Part shown: positions 1 through 5,566 of the stretch, piece after piece
Layout of the letters: each line of letters opens with the position of its first letter
Position numbering within the stretch: position 1 is the first letter of the stretch
NCBI GenBank assembly: GCA_937926555.1
Contig: CALAZX010000158.1
Coordinates: forward strand, 1-16,764
From: an uncultured Negativicutes bacterium
GTDB lineage: Bacteria > Bacillota > Negativicutes > Acidaminococcales > Acidaminococcaceae
Length of the DNA stretch: 16,764 nucleotides
Direction: 5' to 3'
The notes under the pieces: model-generated
What the model saw: only the letters and a program-made list of their open reading frames with translations
Database searches by the model: none
What the model was told of the DNA's origin: nothing
Made by a program: the position numbers and the translations under genes

Positions 1-61
1 CGGAAGAACAGGACCGGACCCGGCGTAAACGGTTCTTCCATAATAGGTCTTTTCCGCATAT

Positions 62-88
62 AAAAAAAGACACCGCAATGCGATGTCT
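62..88 (-). terminator. Intrinsic terminator after the small membrane protein gene
   Basis: On the minus strand AGACATCGC-ATT-GCGGTGTCT forms a 9-bp stem (one G-T pair) with a 3-nt loop, followed directly by seven T residues. It lies 35 nt past the stop codon of the membrane protein gene and would end the tRNA-membrane protein transcript. No gene can be assigned in bases 1-61; they contain only an 8-bp inverted repeat (2-9 with 32-39). Confidence 0.85.
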
Positions 89-123
89 TCAACGTATTTT
101 TAAATTATGTGTCCCGCCGGAGC

Positions 124-315
124 TTATTCACCGAATACATGCGGCAACCAGGGAGGCAGCAGGCCCCACAAGTCTACCAGGAAGTACAGGGATGCCGGAA
201 TCATGACACCGAATGCGGTACCATATGCGTACTCTCCGGTTTTGAAATTACGGTAGCATCCGCGGATACTGCACAGCAGCACGAAGAACCAAATAAAAAC
301 CTGTGTGAACTTCAT
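124..315 (-). CDS. Small two-helix membrane protein of unknown function (63 aa)
   Basis: I do not recognise the family. The start at 315 is chosen because an AGGAG ribosome-binding site lies 7 nt upstream; a longer reading frame to 399 would run into tRNA-Phe. Residues about 4-20 (FTQVFIWFFVLLCSI) and 33-53 (TAFGVMIPASLYFLVDLW) are hydrophobic enough to be membrane helices, separated by a short charged loop with Arg, Lys and Glu. The tail is Pro/Trp-rich (LLPPWLPHVFGE). No signal peptidase site or catalytic motif is visible. The gene starts 40 nt past the CCA end of tRNA-Phe with no separate promoter that I can see, and it has a strong terminator, so it is probably expressed by read-through from the tRNA operon. 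That it is a real gene is supported by the SD, the hydrophobic pattern and the terminator; its role is unknown. Confidence 0.65.
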   Translation of the reverse strand: MKFTQVFIWFFVLLCSIRGCYRNFKTGEYAYGTAFGVMIPASLYFLVDLWGLLPPWLPHVFGE

Positions 316-354
316 ATGATAACTCCTATTCAACCTTGAAAAGATAAAAAAAAA

Positions 355-430
355 TGGTGCCTCAGCACAGAATCGAACTGTGGACACAGGGATTTTCAAT
401 CCCTTGCTCTACCAACTGAGCTACCGAGGC
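355..430 (-). tRNA. tRNA-Phe (anticodon GAA)
   Basis: A full cloverleaf can be folded on the minus strand: acceptor GCCTCGG paired with CTGAGGC, anticodon stem AGGGA/TCCCT around loop TTGAAAA (anticodon GAA), T-loop TTCGATT, discriminator A and encoded CCA. It is the last tRNA of the four-gene cluster, 2 nt after tRNA-Asp. The CCA is followed immediately by nine T residues (346-354). Confidence 0.97.
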
Positions 431-432
431 AT

Positions 433-509
433 TGGCGACCCAGAGGGGACTCGAACCCCTGACCTCCGCCGTGACAGGGCGGCATTCTAACCAACTGAAC
501 CACCGGGCC
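433..509 (-). tRNA. tRNA-Asp (anticodon GTC)
   Basis: 77 nt on the minus strand. Acceptor GGCCCGG pairs with CTGGGTC, the anticodon stem CCGCC/GGCGG closes loop CTGTCAC (anticodon GTC), the discriminator is G as is usual for tRNA-Asp, and CCA is encoded. It is third in the transcript, 13 nt after tRNA-Val. Confidence 0.97.
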
Positions 510-522
510 ATAGATAAAAAAA

Positions 523-598
523 TGGTGGGCGCTGACGGGATCGAACCGCCGACATTCTGCTTGTAAGGCAGACGCTCTCCCAGCTGAGCTAAGCGCCC
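523..598 (-). tRNA. tRNA-Val (anticodon TAC)
   Basis: 76 nt on the minus strand. The acceptor stem starts GGGCGCT, the anticodon stem TCTGC/GCAGA closes loop CTTACAA (anticodon TAC), and CCA is encoded. It is second in the cluster, 3 nt after tRNA-Lys. Confidence 0.97.
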
Positions 599-601
599 AC
601 A

Positions 602-677
602 TGGTGATCCGCCAGGGGATCGAACCCTGGACACCCTGATTAAGAGTCAGGTGCTCTGCCAGCTGAGCTAGCGGACC
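602..677 (-). tRNA. tRNA-Lys (anticodon CTT)
   Basis: 76 nt on the minus strand. It begins GGTCCGCTAGCTCAG and ends GGCGGATCACCA; the anticodon stem CCTGA/TCAGG closes loop CTCTTAA (anticodon CTT, reading AAG). It is the first tRNA of the cluster, about 13 nt downstream of the expected start site of the promoter at 697-725. Confidence 0.97.
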
Positions 678-696
678 ACATGTATGGTACTCAGTT

Positions 697-725
697 ATAA
701 TACCGAATCTTGGCCGCTTTGTCAA
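697..725 (-). promoter_or_regulatory. Sigma-70 promoter of the tRNA cluster
   Basis: On the minus strand a perfect -35 box TTGACA (725-720) and a -10 box TATTAT (702-697) are 17 bp apart. The predicted start lies about 13 nt upstream of tRNA-Lys. The near-consensus strength suits a stable-RNA operon. Confidence 0.88.
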
Positions 726-883
726 TACCTTTTGGCCAAAAAATCCTGTTTTTGAGAATTTTTCCTGGATTCTGCATCCCCTCCCCCATTCTTCGCAAGC
801 CCCTTTCCTTCCAGAGGAATCCCGCTGTCCCACGCGGATTATCCTCTCCCCCGGGCACTTCTGTTTTTAATCTTCCGCATCTA

Positions 884-892
884 TGTTATAAT
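884..892 (+). promoter_or_regulatory. Extended -10 promoter for the small exported-protein gene
   Basis: TG-T-TATAAT (884-892) is a perfect extended -10 element. The -35 position holds only a T-rich stretch (about 864-869), which an extended -10 can tolerate. The expected start near 899 gives an 86-nt leader before the ATG at 985. Confidence 0.6.
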
Positions 893-984
893 GGCACTAT
901 ATTGAGTTTGACTCTTTTCACATACCGGTTCCCGATAAAATGACGGAATCCCGGTCATCAATCAAAAGAAAGCAGGTATGCACC

Positions 985-1362
985 ATGAGAAAACAGATTT
1001 TATCCGCCTTGCTGGCAGGCGTTCTGATGGCAGGCATGAGCACCTCCTGCCTGGCCGCTGAGGCGGCAGGCAACGCTCCCGCCGCTGCCGACGCCACCGC
1101 CACCAACCTGAAGGACGGCTATCCGGCACCGGAGCAGGTGGCTCCGCCCCGTCCGGTACCGCCCGCATCCATGAACAAACCCAAGGAGGTGGCTGCCTAT
1201 ATCGCTGCCGTGGACCAGTACGTGAAGGCCATGCAGAAATACATCGACGGCACCACCAACGACCTGAACAGCATCGTGGAGAAACGGAACAAAGCAGGCG
1301 CTGACGCCAACAAAGTCATCGAGGAATACAACAATTTCTTCGGTGTGGGCGAGAAGAAGTGA
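985..1362 (+). CDS. Small exported protein of unknown function (125 aa, Ala/Pro-rich)
   Basis: No family is recognised. The start at 985 is chosen over the longer frame from 940 because MRKQILSALLAGVLMAG begins a standard signal peptide (n-region RK, hydrophobic core) and AGCAGG sits 8 nt upstream. Cleavage is likely around residues 24-27 (LAA or AEA). A Cys at 22 (STSC) is a poor lipobox, so a lipoprotein is possible but less likely. The mature part has a low-complexity Ala/Thr/Pro stretch (residues 28-62, including APPRPVPP) followed by a probable helical segment (about 66-117) with alternating charges and Lys/Asn/Tyr. No catalytic motif is seen. It has its own promoter and a strong terminator, so it is monocistronic. 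The product probably ends up outside the cytoplasmic membrane; its function cannot be read from the sequence. Confidence 0.75.
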   Translation: MRKQILSALLAGVLMAGMSTSCLAAEAAGNAPAAADATATNLKDGYPAPEQVAPPRPVPPASMNKPKEVAAYIAAVDQYVKAMQKYIDGTTNDLNSIVEKRNKAGADANKVIEEYNNFFGVGEKK

Positions 1363-1414
1363 CCCTCTCATATCAGTCCTTCGGACAGCCTTTTATCTAA
1401 CCCTTTCTATACAG

Positions 1415-1447
1415 AAGCAGGCTCCCGCATCCCGGGGGCCTGCTTTT
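1415..1447 (+). terminator. Intrinsic terminator after the exported-protein gene
   Basis: AGCAGGCTCCCG-CATCC-CGGGGGCCTGCT forms a 12-bp stem with one T-G pair and a 5-nt loop, followed by TTTTCGTTT. It starts 53 nt past the stop codon and separates the exported-protein gene from rsmH. Confidence 0.9.
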
Positions 1448-1477
1448 CGTTTACTGGTCTTTCACGCCGGATTCATA

Positions 1478-1483
1478 TATAAT
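1478..1483 (+). promoter_or_regulatory. Probable -10 box of the rsmH promoter
   Basis: A perfect TATAAT lies 61 nt upstream of the rsmH ATG, just after the preceding terminator. At 17-bp spacing the -35 position reads TGGTCT, a poor match, so the promoter is probably moderate or activator-dependent. Confidence 0.5.
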
Positions 1484-1496
1484 GGTAACAGCAAAG

Positions 1497-1530
1497 AGAC
1501 AGGAGGAAAGCAGTTCACATGGAACTGTCT
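1497..1530 (+). promoter_or_regulatory. Leader with two mutually exclusive helices in front of rsmH
   Basis: Two helices share the bases CTG at 1525-1527. The inner one is CAGTTC (1511-1516) with GAACTG (1522-1527), whose 5-nt loop holds the ATG of a 7-codon ORF. The outer one is AGACAG (1497-1502) with CTGTCT (1525-1530), which would cover the first bases of the AGGAGG ribosome-binding site (1501-1506). Only one can form at a time, so the leader could control translation. The pairings are seen directly; regulation is inference. Confidence 0.35.
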
Positions 1531-1542
1531 GATACAACATGA
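1519..1542 (+). CDS. Possible 7-codon upstream ORF coupled to rsmH
   Basis: ATG at 1519 reads MELSDTT and stops at TGA 1540-1542, which overlaps the rsmH start codon as ATGA. The only good ribosome-binding site in the leader (AGGAGG, 1501-1506) is 12 nt from this ATG but 32 nt from the rsmH ATG. Ribosomes may therefore load here and restart at rsmH. The peptide itself probably has no function. Confidence 0.3.
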   Translation: MELSDTT

Positions 1543-2681
1543 CCGAAGAGAAAAAGAACAGACGCACCACAACCGGAAACGCCGCCGCACCCGGCAGCGC
1601 GTCCGCCAAAAACAACCCGAGCAACACCGAGGGGGCGGCCAAGCCCCACAAGCGCCGTAAACGCTACAGCGGCCGCTATCCCAAGAATTTCCACGAGAAG
1701 TACAAGGAGCTGAACCCGGAGAAATACGGCTCCATCGCCGGCCACGTCATCGCCAAGGGCAACACCCCGGCGGGAACCCACATCCCCATCATGGTGGAGG
1801 AGATCCTGGACTTCCTCCAGATCAGGCCCGGCCAGAAAGGCTTCGACGCCACCCTGGGCTACGGCGGCCACAGCAAGGCCATGCTGGAGAAGCTGGACCA
1901 TACCGGCCATCTCTGCGCCACCGACGTGGACCCCATCGAGTCCGCCAAGACGAAGAAACGCCTGGAGGAGGCGGGCTTCGGCGAGGACTGCATCACCATC
2001 CGCAACACCAACTTCGCCAACATCGACAAGCTGGCGGAGGAGTTCGGCCCCTTCGACTTCCTGCTGGCGGACCTGGGCATCTCCTCCATGCAGCTGGACA
2101 ACCCGGACCGGGGCTTCTCCTACAAGGTGGACGGCCCCCTGGACCTGCGGATGAACCCGGAGAAGGGCGCCCCCGCCTCGGAGCTGCTGCAGCGGCTCTC
2201 CCGGGAGGAGCTGATCGGCATCTTCCTGGAGAACTCCGACGAGCCCTATGCGGAGGAGATCGCCACCACCCTGGTGAAAGACCTGCGGAAAGGCGTCCCC
2301 ATCCTCACCACCAACGCGCTTTACGAGGAGATCCGGAAAGCCCTGGAGTTCCTGCCCGCCGGCGAGCAGCGTGACGCCGTGAAGAAAAGCAGCGCCCGTG
2401 TGTTCCAGGCCCTGCGCATCGAGGTGAACCAGGAGCTGGAGGTGCTCTACACCTTCTTGGAGAAACTGCCCTACGTCATGGCCCCCAACGGCCGCGTGGC
2501 GGTGCTCACCTTCCATTCCGGCGAAGACCGGCTGGTGAAGAAGGCTTTCAAGGCCTACCAGAAACTGGGCCTCTTCAGCGAGGTGGCCCGGAACGTGATC
2601 CGCCCCTCCGCCGAGGAGTGCGTGCGGAACCCCCGCTCCAAGCCCACAAAGCTCCGCTGGGCCATCCGCAGCGAGGAATAG
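1539..2681 (+). CDS. rsmH: RsmH-family 16S rRNA C1402 N4-methyltransferase, extended paralogue (380 aa)
   Basis: The family transfers a methyl group from S-adenosylmethionine to N4 of C1402 in the decoding centre of 16S rRNA. Family landmarks are HIPIMVEEIL (81-90), the SAM-binding ATLGYGGHS (104-112), ATDVDP (127-132), LLADLGISSMQLDNP (about 175-189), RGFSYKVDGPLDLRMNP, VLTFHSGEDRLVKKAF (about 323-338) and NPRSKPTKLRWAIR near the C-terminus. Differences from ordinary RsmH (about 310 aa) are an 80-residue N-terminal extension, acidic/Ala-rich then strongly basic (PHKRRKRYSGRYPKN), Tyr in the SAM loop (GYGGHS for GGGGHS), and HSGED where the family usually has HSLED. The gene is not next to mraZ, ftsL or a penicillin-binding protein gene, so a classical rsmH in a dcw cluster may exist elsewhere. 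The start at 1539 is the only in-frame choice: TGA at 1530-1532 blocks any earlier one. The family call is sure; the exact target of this paralogue is inferred. Confidence 0.9.
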   Translation: MTEEKKNRRTTTGNAAAPGSASAKNNPSNTEGAAKPHKRRKRYSGRYPKNFHEKYKELNPEKYGSIAGHVIAKGNTPAGTHIPIMVEEILDFLQIRPGQKGFDATLGYGGHSKAMLEKLDHTGHLCATDVDPIESAKTKKRLEEAGFGEDCITIRNTNFANIDKLAEEFGPFDFLLADLGISSMQLDNPDRGFSYKVDGPLDLRMNPEKGAPASELLQRLSREELIGIFLENSDEPYAEEIATTLVKDLRKGVPILTTNALYEEIRKALEFLPAGEQRDAVKKSSARVFQALRIEVNQELEVLYTFLEKLPYVMAPNGRVAVLTFHSGEDRLVKKAFKAYQKLGLFSEVARNVIRPSAEECVRNPRSKPTKLRWAIRSEE

Positions 2682-2827
2682 GATACAGTTATCGCGCGGA
2701 AACGGAAAACGCCGTATCGGCATTTCCGCCTGTCCGTATGGCTCCGCTCACAGCCGCTTCCGGTAAAACGGATCAAGGCGTAGCGGATGACGGGTTCCAC
2801 AAAATCAACAGAATATCATAAAAACAG
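2682..2827. other. rsmH 3' untranslated segment, no gene
   Basis: This is the first part of a 369-base gene-free stretch (2682-3050); the rest holds three terminators. It contains an imperfect hairpin around 2704-2727 (GCCG-TAT-CGGC core, extended by AAA/TTT and CGG/CCG with one mismatch and one bulge). No ORF with a ribosome-binding site is visible. Confidence 0.5.
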
Positions 2828-2852
2828 AAGGCTGCCTCCGGGCAGCCTTTTT
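2828..2852 (+). terminator. Intrinsic terminator of rsmH
   Basis: AAGGCTGCC-TCCG-GGCAGCCTT forms a 9-bp stem with a stable 4-nt loop, running into TTTTT. It lies about 147 nt past the rsmH stop. Confidence 0.9.
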
Positions 2853-2867
2853 CATAGCTTTTCACAC

Positions 2868-2902
2868 AAAAAGGGAAGGACCATGACGTCCCTCCCTTTT
2901 TT
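2868..2902. terminator. Bidirectional terminator between rsmH and the suf operon
   Basis: AAAAAGGGAAGGAC pairs with GTCCCTCCCTTTTT around a 6-nt loop with one A-C mismatch. T-runs follow the stem on both strands, so it can stop transcription from either side of this convergent junction. Confidence 0.75.
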
Positions 2903-3000
2903 ACTTCTGCGGCCTTATGGCCGGAGATATTCTATTTTCAGTGCTCAGTATCTCTTTTCCGCGGAACGGGATCAGAAGCTGTAATCCGGACCCGCCGGAC

Positions 3001-3030
3001 AAAAAAAGAGACCCGCCATGGGCAGGTCTC
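3001..3030 (-). terminator. Intrinsic terminator of the suf operon
   Basis: On the minus strand GAGACCTGCC-CAT-GGCGGGTCTC forms a 10-bp stem with one T-G pair, followed by seven T residues. It starts 20 nt past the sufU stop codon. Confidence 0.93.
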
Positions 3031-3050
3031 CGTACGGACTGTGTCCGCTG

Positions 3051-3497
3051 TTATTCTTTTTTCTCCCCGTCCTCTTTCTTGAGGGCGTTGTCCAGGGTAT
3101 GCCAGGACAGCACGGCGCATTTCACCCGTGCCGGCAGTTTGGAGATGCTCTTCAGGGCCATGGCCTCCTCCAGCTCCTCCAGCTGCTCCTCGTCGGTGAT
3201 GTCGCCTTTGATCATGCCGATGAAGAGGTGGGCCAGATGTTTCGCCTTCTCCACGGTCTCCCCTTTCACCAGGTCGATCATGATGGAGGTGGATGCCTGG
3301 GAGATGGCGCATCCCACGCCGGTGAACGCGGCGTCCACGATGATGCCGTCCTTCACTTCCAGCTCCAGGGTGATCTCGTCACCGCAGCTGGGGTTGTGGC
3401 CCTTCAGCGCGCAGGTGGCGTGGTCCAGGTGGTGCCGGTGCTCCATGGAGCGGCTGTGCTCCGCGATCAGTTCCGTATAGATACTTTCCAGACTCAT
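3051..3497 (-). CDS. sufU: SufU, sulfur-transfer partner of SufS (148 aa)
   Basis: SufU takes persulfide sulfur from SufS and passes it toward the SufBCD scaffold in Gram-positive bacteria; it has the IscU fold but binds Zn. The ligands of the family are present: Cys38 and Asp40 in NPSCGDEI, Cys63 in GVGCAIS, and Cys127 in VKCAVLSW. Between Cys63 and Cys127 lies the roughly 20-residue insertion typical of SufU compared with IscU (GDITDEEQLEELEEAMALKS region). An extra Cys29 is not a usual ligand. The ATG overlaps the sufS stop as ATGA, so the two are translationally coupled, fitting their physical partnership. Length is normal. It is the last gene of the operon and a terminator follows. Confidence 0.96.
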   Translation of the reverse strand: MSLESIYTELIAEHSRSMEHRHHLDHATCALKGHNPSCGDEITLELEVKDGIIVDAAFTGVGCAISQASTSIMIDLVKGETVEKAKHLAHLFIGMIKGDITDEEQLEELEEAMALKSISKLPARVKCAVLSWHTLDNALKKEDGEKKE

Positions 3498-4720
3498 AAA
3501 TGCATCACCGTCCTGACTTTTTTCAGCGCCTCGATCCAGCGGTCCACTTCCTCTTTCGTGTTGTAGAAGTAGAAGCTGGCGCGGCAGGTGGCGTTCTGCC
3601 CCAGATACTTCATCAGCGGCTGGGCGCAGTGATGACCCGCGCGCACAGCCACGCCGTCCGCATCCAGGATGCTTGCCACGTCATGGGGATGGACATCCTT
3701 CACGTTGAAGGTGATGATCCCCGTCTTGTTGTCACGGCGGCTGTCGCAGCCGTACAGTTCGATATAGGGCAGTTCACGCAGCTTGGGCAGTGCGTATTCC
3801 ATCAGCTCCCGCTCCACCTGCTCAATCTTCTCGAAGCCGATGCCGCTGATATAGTCGATGGCCGCGGCCAGTCCGGCGGCGCCGCCCACGTTCTGGGTGC
3901 CCGCCTCGAATTTGGCCGGCAGCTCCGCGAAAGTGGTGTCCTGCTCCTCCACATACTCGATCATGTCGCCGCCCATGAGGAAGGGAGGCATCTTGTCCAG
4001 CAGCTCCTCCTTGCCGTAGAGCACGCCGATGCCCATGGGGGACAGCAGCTTGTGGCCGGAGAATGCGAAGAAATCGCAGTCCAGGTCCTGCACGTCCACC
4101 TTCATATGGGGCACGCTCTGGGAGCCGTCCACCACCATCACCGCGCCCACGTCGTGGGCCAGCTTGGCGATGCGTTTCACGTCGTTGACCAGTCCCAGGA
4201 CGTTGGACACCTGGGTCACGGCCACCAGACGGGTCTTTTCGTTGATCTTCTCCGCGATATCCTTCTCGGACAGGTTGCAGTCGTCCTCCAGGTAGATATA
4301 GCGCAGCACGGCGCCGGTCCGTTTCGCCACCATCTGCCAGGGCACCAGGTTGCTGTGGTGCTCGGCGATGGAGATGAGGATCTCATCCCCGGGCTTCAGG
4401 AAAGCCAGGCCGTAGCTGTAGGCGATCAGGTTCAGGGCCTCCGTGGCGTTCTTGGTGAACACGATCTCGTTGGCCTTGGGCGCGTTGATGAACTCCCGGA
4501 CTTTCTCCCTGGCGTTCTCATAGATGTCCGTCGCCTTCACGCTGAGCTCGTAGGCGCCACGATGGGGGTTGGCGTTGCAGCCGCCGTAATACCCGCAGAG
4601 CGTGGTGACCACGCTTTCCGGTTTCTGGGTGGTGGCACCGTTGTCCAGGTAGGCAAGCGGCTTATTGTTCATGGTACGCTGCAGCAGGGGGAAATCCCTG
4701 CGAAATTCATTTCCGCTCAT
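3494..4720 (-). CDS. sufS: SufS, type II cysteine desulfurase (408 aa)
   Basis: This PLP enzyme removes sulfur from L-cysteine, giving alanine and an enzyme persulfide that feeds Fe-S assembly. It shows YLDNGATTQKP (24-34), the PLP-stacking His121 in AEHHSN, DGSQSVPH (198-205), the PLP-binding Lys224 in FSGHKLLSPMG, and the active-site Cys365 in RAGHHCAQP. The length matches the family. The start at 4720 (MSGNEFRRDF) is preferred over a longer frame to 4777 because the extra residues are not family-like and because AAGGAG lies 10 nt upstream; an in-frame TTG at 4726 is closer to that site and cannot be excluded. It overlaps the end of sufD by 14 nt and the start of sufU by 4 nt, so it is translated as part of one tightly coupled operon. 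Confidence 0.97.
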   Translation of the reverse strand: MSGNEFRRDFPLLQRTMNNKPLAYLDNGATTQKPESVVTTLCGYYGGCNANPHRGAYELSVKATDIYENAREKVREFINAPKANEIVFTKNATEALNLIAYSYGLAFLKPGDEILISIAEHHSNLVPWQMVAKRTGAVLRYIYLEDDCNLSEKDIAEKINEKTRLVAVTQVSNVLGLVNDVKRIAKLAHDVGAVMVVDGSQSVPHMKVDVQDLDCDFFAFSGHKLLSPMGIGVLYGKEELLDKMPPFLMGGDMIEYVEEQDTTFAELPAKFEAGTQNVGGAAGLAAAIDYISGIGFEKIEQVERELMEYALPKLRELPYIELYGCDSRRDNKTGIITFNVKDVHPHDVASILDADGVAVRAGHHCAQPLMKYLGQNATCRASFYFYNTKEEVDRWIEALKKVRTVMHL

Positions 4721-5555
4721 CAGCAATCCGCTCCTTAATCTGTGTATCGATCTCCGCCCGCAGGGCCTCGTCCCCAATCCGCTCCAGTACGGGATTGAAG
4801 GCGGCCTCCACGACCAGAATCTGTGCTTCGCTCAGGTCCAGGCCGCGGCTCATCAGGTAGAAGAGCTTGTCCTGGTCCATCCGGCCCACGCTCACCGCGT
4901 GCTCGCCGTCAACATCATCCTCGCCGGACAGCAGCAGGGGGACGCTCCGGTTCCGGATGCCCTCGTTCAGCAGGGTCACTTCCTCTTTCTCCCGGCCCAC
5001 GCTGCCGTGGGAACCGTGGACGAAATCCAGGGTGCCCCTGAAAATCTTCTCACTGCGGTCCTTCAGGGCGCCGCGGACCTGCATGTCGGCGCCGGTGTTC
5101 TGTCCCAGGTGGCGGATGACGTAGTTCATGTCGATCTTCCGGTCTCCGTCGCCCAGGTAGATGGCGGCCACGTCCGCTTCGGAACGGTCGCCCTCCAGGT
5201 CTATGTTCAGCTTGGTCACGGTCTCCGAGGAGCCGGTCTCCACAGCCGTATAATGCACTTTGGCGTCTTTCGCCACTTTCACGTCCACCTCGTCCACATG
5301 GGGGGCGTCCACCGGCAGAAGCTGTGCTTTGATCAGTTTCAGCGTGCCGCCTTCGCCCACCGTGGCGGTGATCCGTCCGTGGCCCTCCTTGCGGTAGACA
5401 ACCAGGCATTCCCGGTTCTCCCCCGCGGGGACCTCGATTTTTATATCCGCGTCGGCCTGCACTTCCGGGGATACCCCTTCCGGCAGGTACGCCTCATTCA
5501 CTCCCAGCCATCTCCAGGTGCGCATGGGAATGGAGCTGTAAACAGTACGTTCCAT
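4707..5555 (-). CDS. sufD: SufD, Fe-S scaffold subunit, short form (282 aa)
   Basis: SufD pairs with SufB and the SufC ATPase in the SufBC2D scaffold that builds Fe-S clusters. The sequence has the beta-helix core, with family segments GTLDFVHGSHGS (175-186) and DVDGEHAVSVGRMD (214-227). His219 lines up with the scaffold His of E. coli SufD (His360), while the nearby Cys358 of E. coli is Gly here. The C-terminal helices carry the SufC-binding pattern LFYLMSRGLDLSEAQ. At 282 residues it lacks most of the N-terminal region of the roughly 420-residue E. coli and Bacillus proteins, as happens in several clostridial operons. It begins 11 nt after sufB, with AAGGAGG overlapping the sufB TAA stop. 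Numbering against E. coli was done by eye. Confidence 0.93.
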   Translation of the reverse strand: MERTVYSSIPMRTWRWLGVNEAYLPEGVSPEVQADADIKIEVPAGENRECLVVYRKEGHGRITATVGEGGTLKLIKAQLLPVDAPHVDEVDVKVAKDAKVHYTAVETGSSETVTKLNIDLEGDRSEADVAAIYLGDGDRKIDMNYVIRHLGQNTGADMQVRGALKDRSEKIFRGTLDFVHGSHGSVGREKEEVTLLNEGIRNRSVPLLLSGEDDVDGEHAVSVGRMDQDKLFYLMSRGLDLSEAQILVVEAAFNPVLERIGDEALRAEIDTQIKERIADERK

Positions 5556-5566
5556 CTTTTTCCTCC

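Larger units (their letters stand above)
678..984. other. Intergenic region between divergent tRNA cluster and exported-protein gene
   Basis: About 307 bases without a gene. It holds the tRNA promoter on the minus strand (697-725) and an extended -10 promoter on the plus strand (884-892). Bases 726-880 are C/T-rich on the plus strand and show no ORF with a ribosome-binding site, no repeat and no clear hairpin. Confidence 0.6.

Noticed and set aside
2..39. Inverted repeat GGAAGAAC/GTTCTTCC near the window start
   Set aside because: The 22-nt loop and lack of a following T-run make it a poor terminator, and the upstream context is missing.
362..833. Protein-like frames across the tRNA cluster (strings such as AQLVEQ and SSAGRA)
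   Set aside because: These are translated tRNA genes, a well-known source of false proteins.
1022..1065. Lipoprotein call for the exported protein (Cys22)
   Set aside because: The residues before the Cys (Ser-Thr-Ser) do not fit the usual lipobox, and AXA-type sites follow directly.
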